6,581 nucleotides of DNA from Bdellovibrionales bacterium RBG_16_40_8 (GTDB lineage Bacteria; Bdellovibrionota; Bdellovibrionia; Bdellovibrionales; UBA1609). The position numbers and the translations under genes are program-made. This document shows, one piece after another, positions 1-5,972 of the stretch. The stretch spans positions 2,093-8,673 of the forward strand of contig MEPT01000121.1 of assembly GCA_001769925.1 (NCBI GenBank), read 5' to 3'. Numbering within the stretch: the stretch's first letter is position 1; each line of letters begins with the position of its first letter. The notes under the pieces were generated by a model that was given only the letters and a program-made list of their open reading frames with translations, did no database searches and had not been told where the DNA came from.

Positions 1-806
1 CGCGGAATTCCGGTGTTGAACTGGGTATTTTTTTTATCACCCTTATTGATAATTTGATCGATAAGATCTGCCATGTCTTTCGCGCGTGCATACTTTATAG
101 GTATAACCACTAATTTTTCTTCAAATCCAGGCACATCAATTTGATTAATGATGATAGTAATTCTTTCGATATTTGACCCAAGATCTGTCACGATAAGAGA
201 GTTGGTAGGAGAGTAGGCAACCATATCACCTGACTGGTTAACAATAGGGCGCAAGGTTTTTTGCACTTCTTCGGCATTTATGTATTTAAGCTTAATAATG
301 CGAGTAATAAGTTGATCAGAATTTGGAAAGTAATTACCGGCGTACGTATCAATACTTTCTTTTGTAGCATTTTGAATAGCGCGAATTTTTAAAAAATTAC
401 CACTTGGTACAATTGTGAAGCCGTTCATAGCCAGTGCTGTCAAAAATGCCTTATAAGCTTCGGCTACGGTAATTTGTGTGGGGGCAATTATTGAAATTTT
501 ACCACTAACACCTTTTTCGATAATAAAGTTCTTGCCAGTGAGTTTGCTGATGGCCTTAACAATTTCAGAAATATCTGCGTTTGGATAGTCAAAGCTTTCA
601 ATCAAATTCGGAAAATTTTCATTAGTGATATCTTCGGGGTTTGCGTGCGCAAAATCGGTATTGCTTTTTTGGGCTTTGATTGTACTACTTGTTTCTGCTG
701 GTTGATTTTTGCGCGTAGTGCTTTGAGCGCTAGCTACACCAGTAAGTAGAAGTATAAAGCCTAAGGCTAAAATACATTTAGTATAAAATTGAATTATTTT
801 GCTCAT
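1..806 (-). CDS. gspD: GspD, type II secretion system outer-membrane secretin (partial, N-terminal part only)
   Basis: GspD forms the multimeric outer-membrane channel through which folded periplasmic proteins leave the cell by type II secretion. The reading frame is open to the left edge, giving 268 codons here; secretins usually exceed 600 residues, so the pore-forming secretin domain lies outside the window. Visible parts: a Sec signal peptide (residues 1-27, hydrophobic core CILALGFILLL, cleavage likely after VASA), a linker rich in Gln/Thr/Lys (28-60), an N0 domain (about 64-148, with SFDYPNADISEIVKAIS, GKNFIIEKGVSGKISI and GFTIVPSGNFLKI), an N1 domain (about 165-224, with IIKLKYINAEEV, RPIV and YSPTNSLIVTD), and the start of N2 (IPIKYARAKDM). 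Start choice: ATG at 804-806 lies 9 nt after AAGGAG (816-821); the in-frame ATG at 810-812 is only 3 nt from it, so I prefer the inner start. It follows gspC by 29 nt in the same operon. Family assignment is firm. Confidence 0.95.
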   Translation of the reverse strand, partial: MSKIIQFYTKCILALGFILLLTGVASAQSTTRKNQPAETSSTIKAQKSNTDFAHANPEDITNENFPNLIESFDYPNADISEIVKAISKLTGKNFIIEKGVSGKISIIAPTQITVAEAYKAFLTALAMNGFTIVPSGNFLKIRAIQNATKESIDTYAGNYFPNSDQLITRIIKLKYINAEEVQKTLRPIVNQSGDMVAYSPTNSLIVTDLGSNIERITIIINQIDVPGFEEKLVVIPIKYARAKDMADLIDQIINKGDKKNTQFNTGIP

Positions 807-815
807 TTTCATGCA

Positions 816-821
816 CTCCTT
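816..821 (-). promoter_or_regulatory. Ribosome binding site of gspD (decides start)
   Basis: AAGGAG on the minus strand. Spacing is 9 nt to the ATG at 804-806 and 3 nt to the in-frame ATG at 810-812, which favours the first. The site lies in the 29-nt gap between gspC and gspD. Confidence 0.75.
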
Positions 822-835
822 CGCGCGAGGTAAAT

Positions 836-1789
836 TTATTGAATCGAGTAATTAAATCTTTCTTCTCGCCCGTCGCGATCAACTCCTAGTTGTACGCTGT
901 TTGACGTTTTAAGTAGATTGTACATTTCCATAGCTTTTGTCGGAGAATTGACCGGCTCGCCGTTTACCGAGCGAATCATGTCTCCTATTTTAAACCCTAG
1001 TTTTTCAAAAACACTTCCCTGTTGTATATTAACAAAACGAAAACCATCTACACCGATGCCATCAGGCGAAAAAACTGGCTCCATACGGGCTTGCTGTAAA
1101 AGTTGAGATAGATTTTGGGTTAGACTGTTGAGGTCAGTGCGTTTGATAGCAAAATCGTATCTACCTTTTTGTTCGATAACTCCTGATGATTGTGGAGCCG
1201 AAGATTCTTGTAACCCAAAATTCATACCAGCGTCGTCTGGTATTTCGATGTATTCAGGCATATTGTTATTTAGGTTAATAAACGTCAATTTTTTACGTTC
1301 AACTTTAGTTATCCGAGCAAGGTTTTCGATTTCTTCATCGACTTTATATGACATCGAAATTCCTTTACTTGAGATGTTAATTGTTGCAATCGACATTTTG
1401 GGATTGAAGTGCACTATCGTACCTAAAAGTTGAATTGGTAATTGTGATAAAACAGCTGGCCTCTCAGAGTTATCGGTAGATTTTTCTTGTGCTCCAAGAG
1501 CCGTCGGGATTTTGCCATCTTCATTAAAAATATTTCTACTTGTGATGACATTATACTCTGTAAGAGTATGAGACCTAATTTGTGACTTTTGAAATGGTTT
1601 CACTGGCTGGTTTTCTTGTTGATCTTCTTTTGGTAGAAGCATCGGGCGTACGTAGAGAAGACCTAAATCAGCAACGACATAACCAATCATTATAGCTAAA
1701 AAAAATACGTAATATTTTTCAAGTGGTGGACGTGTCGTTGGTTTCTGCGCGCGTGTCAGAAATGGTTGAAATTTATCTACGATGCTCAT
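836..1789 (-). CDS. gspC: GspC, type II secretion system inner-membrane connector protein
   Basis: GspC is a bitopic inner-membrane protein that links the inner-membrane platform to the secretin GspD and helps select substrates. The 317-residue protein shows the family layout: a short cytoplasmic tail (1-25), one transmembrane helix (about 26-47, YYVFFLAIMIGYVVADLGLLYV), a Pro/Gln/Lys-rich linker, a homology-region (HR) domain (about 82-183, with SRNIFNEDG and LPIQLLGTIVHFNPKMSIATI) that in the family binds the N0 domain of GspD, and a C-terminal PDZ domain (about 240-317, with GFRFVNIQQGSVFEKLGFKI, GDMIRSVNG and a Lys/Thr-rich end). Length is close to the family norm of about 270-320. The gene heads an operon with gspD 29 nt downstream, in the usual C-D order. 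The ATG is the earliest possible start, because a TAG stop touches it directly upstream; no convincing Shine-Dalgarno sequence precedes it. Confidence 0.93.
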   Translation of the reverse strand: MSIVDKFQPFLTRAQKPTTRPPLEKYYVFFLAIMIGYVVADLGLLYVRPMLLPKEDQQENQPVKPFQKSQIRSHTLTEYNVITSRNIFNEDGKIPTALGAQEKSTDNSERPAVLSQLPIQLLGTIVHFNPKMSIATINISSKGISMSYKVDEEIENLARITKVERKKLTFINLNNNMPEYIEIPDDAGMNFGLQESSAPQSSGVIEQKGRYDFAIKRTDLNSLTQNLSQLLQQARMEPVFSPDGIGVDGFRFVNIQQGSVFEKLGFKIGDMIRSVNGEPVNSPTKAMEMYNLLKTSNSVQLGVDRDGREERFNYSIQ

Positions 1790-1904
1790 CTATATAAAAG
1801 TGTAGCAACGCCTTTTGTCGTGCGCAAAAACTAAAATGCCGCGACGCAAGTCTAGGCTAGCCATCATACTCGACTGAAGTCGGGCTTATCGTAATTAAAA
1901 AAAT

Positions 1905-1932
1905 ATTTTATAGCTCGGTTGGTAAATTTCAA
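1905..1932 (-). promoter_or_regulatory. Candidate sigma70-type promoter of the gspC-gspD operon
   Basis: Minus strand: -35 TTGAAA (1927-1932, 5 of 6 to TTGACA), 16-nt spacer, -10 TAAAAT (1905-1910, 5 of 6 to TATAAT). A start site near 1898 would give a leader of about 110 nt before gspC. Assigned by consensus match only. Confidence 0.5.
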
Positions 1933-1979
1933 TGAGACGTGTATTTTCTTCCTCACATTATGACGTTTATGCTGAGTTA

Positions 1980-1996
1980 ATTGCCCTAGTGGCAAT
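1980..1996. repeat. Inverted repeat upstream of the polymerase operon
   Basis: Perfect 6-bp arms ATTGCC (1980-1985) and GGCAAT (1991-1996) around a 5-nt centre. No T-run follows on either strand, so it is not a typical terminator. Its place about 40 bp upstream of the candidate -10 fits an operator, but this is inference. Confidence 0.4.
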
Positions 1997-2037
1997 GAAA
2001 TAGAGTTGAGGCTTTTATTTTACTTAGGCATAAGACT

Positions 2038-2046
2038 TGCTATATT
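2038..2046 (+). promoter_or_regulatory. Candidate extended -10 promoter of the acyltransferase-like/polymerase operon
   Basis: TG-C-TATATT: an extended -10 TGn motif directly before a hexamer matching TATAAT at 5 of 6 positions. No good -35 box lies at standard spacing, which is tolerated by extended -10 promoters. The predicted start site, near 2053, lies downstream of the possible GTG start at 2050 and so supports the ATG at 2098. Confidence 0.45.
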
Positions 2047-2082
2047 TCAGTGCGGGAAGGGGCTAAAGAATTTCGCATAAGA

Positions 2083-2093
2083 GGGGGGGGAGG
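2083..2093 (+). promoter_or_regulatory. G-run ribosome binding site that decides the start at 2098
   Basis: Eight G (2083-2090) followed by AGG gives a strong GGGAGG Shine-Dalgarno core with 4 nt to ATG 2098. No comparable site precedes the in-frame GTG at 2050, so the longer form (16 extra residues, Gly-rich because it translates the G-run) is rejected. Confidence 0.7.
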
Positions 2094-2097
2094 CAGT

Positions 2098-2790
2098 ATG
2101 GAAAGTGCACTATTTTTTGGTGATCAGAATTCACTAGATTTTTTTGATATTCGCGCCGGTGCTCTTCGTATACCAGAAGTTGGGTTACGCTTAGAGGAGG
2201 CGCAAGAAATTTGGGATAAAAACTGCGGAAGAGCGTTTAGTTTTCAACATTTTTTATGCTCTGATGACACCACATTTTTTAAAAACATAAACCTAAAATC
2301 TCTTTCGTTAGCAGTGATTCAATTGGGGCTATACGATAGGTATATTCGTATTTTTCAAGAGCCACGCTACCTGGCTGGTAACACGCAAAATGATTCGGCA
2401 CTTCTGGTGGCAACTAGAGAAATAACTTTTTCTGAACTTATAACAAACAGTCAGGCTTGCCATCTTGTGCGGCCATTAGCACCCCTTCAGGTTATTAGCG
2501 AAGTGGTGCTCGATGGGCGTAGGCTGCCGCGCTATAAAATTATGCAGCGAGTTGAAGGAAAAGATGATCGGATATATAGGATTGTTGGGAGTAATGAAAT
2601 GAGTTTGCCAAATGCGTTGCGGCAACTTATTAAAAGTCACATGGTGCAAAAAATTATTCATATAGGCCCAGGTATTATGGATAAATCCAGTATTATAGAT
2701 GATGTTGTTATTTCAGAGTCTATTGATATTGATCCGATGCTGGGTTGGTTTTGGTCTAGTTTACGCAGTATTGAGAGCCATGTAAGTTGA
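2098..2790 (+). CDS. FabD-fold (malonyl-CoA:ACP transacylase-like) protein lacking the usual catalytic motif, coupled to a Y-family polymerase
   Basis: A 230-residue protein with no obvious signal peptide or membrane segment. No family is obvious at first sight, but four blocks fall in FabD order: ALFFGDQNS (4-12, compare FLFPGQGSQ), a helix ending SLAVIQLGLYDRYI (70-83), YLAGNTQNDSALLVATREITFSELI (91-115) at the place of the FabD nucleophile elbow (AGHSLGEYSALVAAG...), and VQKIIHIGPGIM (183-194), the late family motif xEIGPGxV. GHSLGE has become GNTQND (94-99), so the nucleophilic Ser is replaced by Thr and the elbow glycine is lost. I also cannot find the second catalytic His, and the protein is about 80 residues shorter than FabD (about 310). 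I infer a pseudoenzyme or binding protein. Its TGA stop overlaps the TTG start of the polymerase gene (TTGA), so the two probably act together. The fold assignment is motif-based inference; a lineage-specific hypothetical protein is the alternative. Confidence 0.55.
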   Translation: MESALFFGDQNSLDFFDIRAGALRIPEVGLRLEEAQEIWDKNCGRAFSFQHFLCSDDTTFFKNINLKSLSLAVIQLGLYDRYIRIFQEPRYLAGNTQNDSALLVATREITFSELITNSQACHLVRPLAPLQVISEVVLDGRRLPRYKIMQRVEGKDDRIYRIVGSNEMSLPNALRQLIKSHMVQKIIHIGPGIMDKSSIIDDVVISESIDIDPMLGWFWSSLRSIESHVS

Positions 2791-3992
2791 AGGTTAATTG
2801 GCTTTACGTAGATTTTAATTCTTATTTCGCTTCGGTAGAACAGCATCTAAACCCACGCATACGTGGAAAACCGGTGGCGGTTGTGCCTATGCTTGCTGAC
2901 ACTACATGTGTGATAGCTGCAAGTTATGAAGCAAAAAAATTTGGTATTAAAACAGGTACGCGAGTAGGTGAAGCAAAGCGTATGTGCCCAGGACTTATTT
3001 TGAAAACTGGTCAGCATGGTGAGTACGTTAATTATCATAAACTCCTTATTGAAGTTATAGAATCTTGCCACCCAGTGACGGCGGTAGCGTCAATTGATGA
3101 GGTGGCGTGTGCACTAAATGGTCGCGATCGCAATATTGAAAATGCAGTAAGTCTGGCGAAAGAAATTAAAAATAAAATTTATCAAAATATAGGTGAAAGT
3201 TTTAGTTGCTCTATTGGTCTTGCACCAAATAGGTTTTTAGCTAAAGTAGCAAGTGATATGCAAAAGCCCAATGGGCTTGTGACTATTCTTCGTGAAGATC
3301 TGCCGCACAAACTTTTTCAGTTAAAACTACAAGATTTGATAGGTATTGGCCCACGTATGGCTGAACGACTTAATAAGTCTGGTGTGTATACAGTAGAAAA
3401 GCTCTACGCTTGTTCTATTGACGAATTACGTCGTATTTGGGGAGGTATTGGAGGAGAGAGATTTTATAAGTGGCTTAGAGGCGAGGATATTGAGATTATA
3501 CATAACGAAAATCAATCTATCGGGCACTCTCACGTGCTGCCGCCAATTCAGCGAAACCCTAAAGATGCTTATCAGGTTGGGCATAAATTGCTGCACAAGG
3601 CAGCAGTGCGGTTACGTAAATTAGGGTCATGGACACGTCATATGGCAATCGGTGTGCGCAATATGGATAATTCTTCAACGTGGGGAGAATTAAAAATGCT
3701 TGAGTGCCAAGACACTTTTACGTTGCAAGAGGCGTTTGAGCAAATTTGGCGAACGCTCCTTTTTAAGAAGCCGCTCAAAGTTTCGGTTACACTTAGCCAC
3801 CTGGTGCATGAGAATGAGAGAACTTTTTCTTTTTTTGAAAACCCAAAGCGTGAAAGGTTAAGTCACACCATAGATGCGCTTAATTCGCGTTTTGGTAAGA
3901 ATACCATTTACCTTGGTAGCATTCATGAATCGCTTGATTCAGCGCCAACTCGTATCGCTTTTTCTAGTATTCCAGATATTGAAAATTTTTAA
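2787..3992 (+). CDS. Y-family (DinB/UmuC superfamily) translesion DNA polymerase
   Basis: An error-prone polymerase that copies past damaged template bases in the cytoplasm. The 401 residues show the family order: palm motif YVDFNSYFASVEQ (7-19) with metal-binding Asp9 and steric-gate Phe14; fingers with SYEAKKFGIKTGTRVGEAK (46-64); second palm motif SIDEVA (102-107) with Asp104 and Glu105; CSIGLAPNRFLAKVASDMQKPNG (141-163); a helix-hairpin-helix thumb (LIGIGPRMAERL, 184-195); and a little-finger domain (about 245-380) ending in RIAFSSIPD. All three catalytic acids are present, so it should be active, unlike ImuB. Asn11 stands where E. coli DinB has Asp10, and the protein is 50 residues longer than DinB (351), so it may belong to a separate subfamily; I give no symbol for this reason. 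TTG at 2787 is the only possible start: an in-frame stop lies at 2772-2774 and the next Met is at residue 35, past Asp9. It overlaps the upstream stop by 4 nt. Confidence 0.92.
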   Translation: MKVNWLYVDFNSYFASVEQHLNPRIRGKPVAVVPMLADTTCVIAASYEAKKFGIKTGTRVGEAKRMCPGLILKTGQHGEYVNYHKLLIEVIESCHPVTAVASIDEVACALNGRDRNIENAVSLAKEIKNKIYQNIGESFSCSIGLAPNRFLAKVASDMQKPNGLVTILREDLPHKLFQLKLQDLIGIGPRMAERLNKSGVYTVEKLYACSIDELRRIWGGIGGERFYKWLRGEDIEIIHNENQSIGHSHVLPPIQRNPKDAYQVGHKLLHKAAVRLRKLGSWTRHMAIGVRNMDNSSTWGELKMLECQDTFTLQEAFEQIWRTLLFKKPLKVSVTLSHLVHENERTFSFFENPKRERLSHTIDALNSRFGKNTIYLGSIHESLDSAPTRIAFSSIPDIENF

Positions 3993-4016
3993 TCTCGTGC
4001 ATTAGCCGCGAAAGAT

Positions 4017-5750
4017 TTAATCACTCGTGCCGCCATCATCACAAGTCTCCGGAGTGCACGGAAAGATTGATAATAAACTTGAGCGATCCTTAAAGGTAGA
4101 TTTAGAATAAGACAAAATCTCAAAAATACTGGTTACTCTCACATTAATTTTGTACGTGCCGACCGCCATATTACTAGTATCAAGATTACAAAAATCTTCA
4201 TTATTAATAGTGGTGCTGCCGTTACAATTTAAAAAAGGTATAGCAGTAGCACTACAGGTATTTTCTGTAGTTCCGGTGCAGGAATAGCCAGTCCAGGCAT
4301 AAGAAAAGGATATGAACGGGAATAATAATGATTCTGATAATGATTCTTCCTGGTGTAGCCAGAATAAAACTGGATCGCCTTGGTAGATAAATGAGTTTGG
4401 AGTTACAAATAGCTGTCCACTGGTCGGTTGTCCTATAATACTCAATTTAGCACCAGCAGTCAGAATTCCTGCTAGGTTACTGGCTACCAACGTTATCGTG
4501 TATTCGCCAGTATCCATGTTAGAAGTATCAATTGTAAGGGCTTTTGTTTTTGCCGTAAAGTCTTGGTCGCCACTACGGTATTTCCATAGATAGTTGAGCG
4601 GCAGCCAATCAACGCCATCGTTGACTGAATTTGCCGTGAGCGTAACTTTTTTACTTTTTAAGACGACAACGTTCGGTGATTGTGTAGTAGAGTCAGGTAT
4701 TAACCCGACCTCATCGGTAACAAGAGTAGGGACAATAGACAATGTTGTGGGTACAATTGGCGCCTGAACAGCTATTGAGTACGTAGTTTTCGCCGTTGCG
4801 CCAGCTGAATTTTTAGCGATTACAGTTATATCATAAGTTTTCTCAGACATATTCCCAGTATCAAGTTCACAAGTTTCTGTAACTGTAGTGCATCCGGTCC
4901 ACTCGTAGGTGAATGGTGCGGTTCCTCCCGTAGTTGTGGCTGTTAGCGTAACTTTCACCCCTCTTTTTACGTTGGGGCTAGGTTGATCAGATGTAATGGC
5001 CACAGAAGTTGGGGCAACATCCGCTGATACGACTACTAGTGTTAGCGCATCTGATGAGGCCAAGTAATTAGTGCCACTAGAGTCATAGACAAAGGCATGA
5101 GCGCTGGTGTCGGAGGTAATAGTGCTCATTTTTGTTTTACACTCATTTTGGCTGATGTTGTCGCAGTTGCTGATGGCCGCCGTATTAGTTGCTTTATAAA
5201 ATTTATATTTAAATGATTGCGGATTTAATCCATTTGCTAGCGCTACAGTGAGTGTAACTTCTTCGTCTTTCTTTACAGTAAGGCCAGGGCTTGCTGTAAT
5301 AGTCGCTATTACAGGTATGGTAACCACCGTTACCTCTTCCCACCCGCATCCTTCTGAGTTACATGCCTTTACACTTATTGGATAAGTGGTTGCAGAATTT
5401 GTAGTCGTAAATGTACAGGTTTTTGTTGATGATGGTATTATTGTTGCACATGAGTGGGAGGAGAGTAAGGGGAGACCACCCCACAGATAGGTGAGTGTAG
5501 ATGATCCGCTTGTGCTTGCGGTAAGCGTAACTGTTGTGCCGCCAACTACGGTGAGGCCAGGACTTGCTGAAATAGATAGACTAGAAAGATCAACTTTATT
5601 GGGAGTATTTGGAGTAGGGCCATTTTTGCTTGGGCCGCCATAGCTACCGGGGTTAAAATCTTGCGCACAGTTCTGAAATGTCACAAGTAGAACCAGTGAA
5701 ATTATAATAGTGCTAGCACCAGCCAAAAATTTCATATTATTAATTTTCAC
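4017..5750 (-). CDS. Large Ig/PKD-like repeat lipoprotein with FQNCA lipobox
   Basis: A 577-residue exported protein, role unknown. With the GTG start at 5748-5750 the N-terminus is a basic stretch (MKINNMKF), a hydrophobic core (ASTIIISLVLLV) and TFQNC, with Cys28 as probable lipid anchor. The mature part is Thr/Ser-rich and made of about five Ig/PKD-like beta domains (about 57-150, 151-248, 249-331, 332-440, 441-577). Repeated signatures are SPGLTV..VTLTA, (F/L)xYxW, and DT(G/S)NM...YxI in the last three domains. Close cysteine pairs occur in all domains but the fourth (residues 101/112, 130/135, 196/204, 287/294, 491/499, 509/521, 565/570), suggesting disulfides outside the cytoplasm. The C-terminus is acidic. 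Start choice: six G (5754-5759) lie 3 nt before this GTG. Earlier starts at 5771 and 5837 lack a ribosome site and would run through tandem repeats that look regulatory. Convergent with the polymerase gene (24-nt gap), divergent from a second FQNCA lipoprotein. Adhesin or surface roles are possible but unproven. Confidence 0.8.
   Translation of the reverse strand: MKINNMKFLAGASTIIISLVLLVTFQNCAQDFNPGSYGGPSKNGPTPNTPNKVDLSSLSISASPGLTVVGGTTVTLTASTSGSSTLTYLWGGLPLLSSHSCATIIPSSTKTCTFTTTNSATTYPISVKACNSEGCGWEEVTVVTIPVIATITASPGLTVKKDEEVTLTVALANGLNPQSFKYKFYKATNTAAISNCDNISQNECKTKMSTITSDTSAHAFVYDSSGTNYLASSDALTLVVVSADVAPTSVAITSDQPSPNVKRGVKVTLTATTTGGTAPFTYEWTGCTTVTETCELDTGNMSEKTYDITVIAKNSAGATAKTTYSIAVQAPIVPTTLSIVPTLVTDEVGLIPDSTTQSPNVVVLKSKKVTLTANSVNDGVDWLPLNYLWKYRSGDQDFTAKTKALTIDTSNMDTGEYTITLVASNLAGILTAGAKLSIIGQPTSGQLFVTPNSFIYQGDPVLFWLHQEESLSESLLFPFISFSYAWTGYSCTGTTENTCSATAIPFLNCNGSTTINNEDFCNLDTSNMAVGTYKINVRVTSIFEILSYSKSTFKDRSSLLSIFPCTPETCDDGGTSD
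5278..5575. repeat. Pair of internal coding repeats in the lipoprotein gene
   Basis: Segments 5278-5302 and 5551-5575 match at 22 of 25 positions. They encode the SPGLTV strand at the head of the first and second Ig-like domains. The nucleotide-level similarity suggests a fairly recent domain duplication or gene conversion within this gene; the domains have diverged elsewhere. Confidence 0.6.
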
Positions 5751-5753
5751 TTT

Positions 5754-5759
5754 CCCCCC
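5754..5759 (-). promoter_or_regulatory. G-run ribosome binding site of the large lipoprotein gene (decides start)
   Basis: Six G on the minus strand, 3 nt before GTG 5748-5750. It is 18 nt from the in-frame ATG at 5733-5735, too far for normal initiation, so the GTG is favoured. Confidence 0.6.
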
Positions 5760-5792
5760 AGCGTGATTCATTAATTCATTTGCGTCTCTATA

Positions 5793-5810
5793 GTATGTCT
5801 CGTATGTCTC
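5793..5810. repeat. 9-bp tandem direct repeat (GTATGTCTC x2)
   Basis: Two perfect head-to-tail copies, 5793-5801 and 5802-5810. The core TATGTCT also occurs in both arms of the palindrome at 5904-5929. The repeat lies about 40-60 bp upstream of the lipoprotein start on the minus strand, in the likely leader or promoter-proximal region. Confidence 0.75.
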
Positions 5811-5871
5811 AAAACTATATTGTGCCTCATATCTCATATTATAAGCAAATTATAGGCCAGCCGGCATGGGC

Positions 5872-5901
5872 ATTATAACGATTTGATCGTCTATTTTTTA
5901 A
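5872..5901 (-). promoter_or_regulatory. Candidate promoter of the large lipoprotein gene
   Basis: Minus strand: -10 TATAAT, exact (5872-5877); 18-nt spacer; -35 TTAAAA (5896-5901, 4 of 6). The spacer holds the dyad ACGAT-TTG-ATCGT (5878-5890), directly next to the -10 box, a typical place for a repressor site. Two more exact TATAAT hexamers nearer the gene (5849-5854, 5838-5843) lack a good -35, so the true promoter is uncertain. Confidence 0.35.
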
Positions 5902-5903
5902 TC

Positions 5904-5929
5904 ATATGTCTAAATAAATTTAGACATAT
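5904..5929. repeat. 26-bp palindrome with TATGTCT half-sites
   Basis: Perfect 12-bp arms, ATATGTCTAAAT (5904-5915) and ATTTAGACATAT (5918-5929), around an AA centre. It sits just upstream of the candidate -35 of the minus-strand lipoprotein gene. No T-run follows, so an operator is more likely than a terminator. Confidence 0.75.
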
Positions 5930-5948
5930 CTCAAAACGATTCGCTTTA

Positions 5949-5972
5949 GTATTTTGATACGTATTTTGATAC
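5949..5972. repeat. 12-bp tandem repeat (GTATTTTGATAC x2), each unit a dyad
   Basis: Two perfect copies, 5949-5960 and 5961-5972. Each unit is itself symmetric (GTAT-TTTG-ATAC). The octamer GCTTTAGT flanks the pair at 5943-5950 and 5976-5983. It looks like a cluster of protein-binding sites between the two divergent lipoprotein genes. Confidence 0.7.

Larger units (their letters stand above)
1790..2097. other. Divergent intergenic region between gspC and the acyltransferase-like gene
   Basis: A 308-bp stretch with no credible gene. It holds a minus-strand promoter candidate for gspCD (1905-1932), a plus-strand extended -10 candidate (2038-2046), a 6-bp inverted repeat at 1980-1996, a small GC-richer dyad near 1869-1884 (CGAC-TGAA-GTCG core) inside the predicted gspC leader, and a G-rich ribosome binding site at 2083-2093. 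I see no match to the LexA operators I know (CTGT-N8-ACAG, GAAC-N4-GTTC), so SOS control of the polymerase operon is not supported by the sequence. Confidence 0.6.

Noticed and set aside
1..13. GGAATTCC at the window edge as a cloning-linker artefact
   Set aside because: The gspD frame runs through it without interruption and the residues fit the N2 region, so chance is sufficient.
918..1433. Plus-strand open frames inside gspC
   Set aside because: They are antisense to a clear gspC with recognisable HR and PDZ domains and have no ribosome site or family resemblance.
2050..2097. GTG start giving 16 extra residues on the acyltransferase-like protein
   Set aside because: No ribosome site precedes it, it lies at or before the predicted transcription start, and the extra residues translate the G-run of the ribosome site of ATG 2098.
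2476..3071. Minus-strand open frames inside the acyltransferase-like and polymerase genes
   Set aside because: They are shadows of real plus-strand genes; their translations resemble no family.
2098..3992. An imuA-imuB mutagenesis cassette
   Set aside because: The first protein shows no RecA-like Walker motif and the polymerase retains its catalytic acids, unlike ImuB.
3991..4017. Bidirectional terminator between the convergent polymerase and lipoprotein genes
   Set aside because: Arms AATCTCG and CG-aa-AGATT form only a weak bulged stem with an 11-nt loop and no proper U-tract on either strand.
5751..5837. Longer N-terminus for the large lipoprotein (ATG at 5837 or 5771)
   Set aside because: It would place about 29 polar residues before the signal peptide and would read through the 9-bp tandem repeat; there is no ribosome site, while GTG 5750 has a G-run site.
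5793..5972. CRISPR array
   Set aside because: The repeats are 9-12 bp, directly adjacent, with no spacers of regular length.
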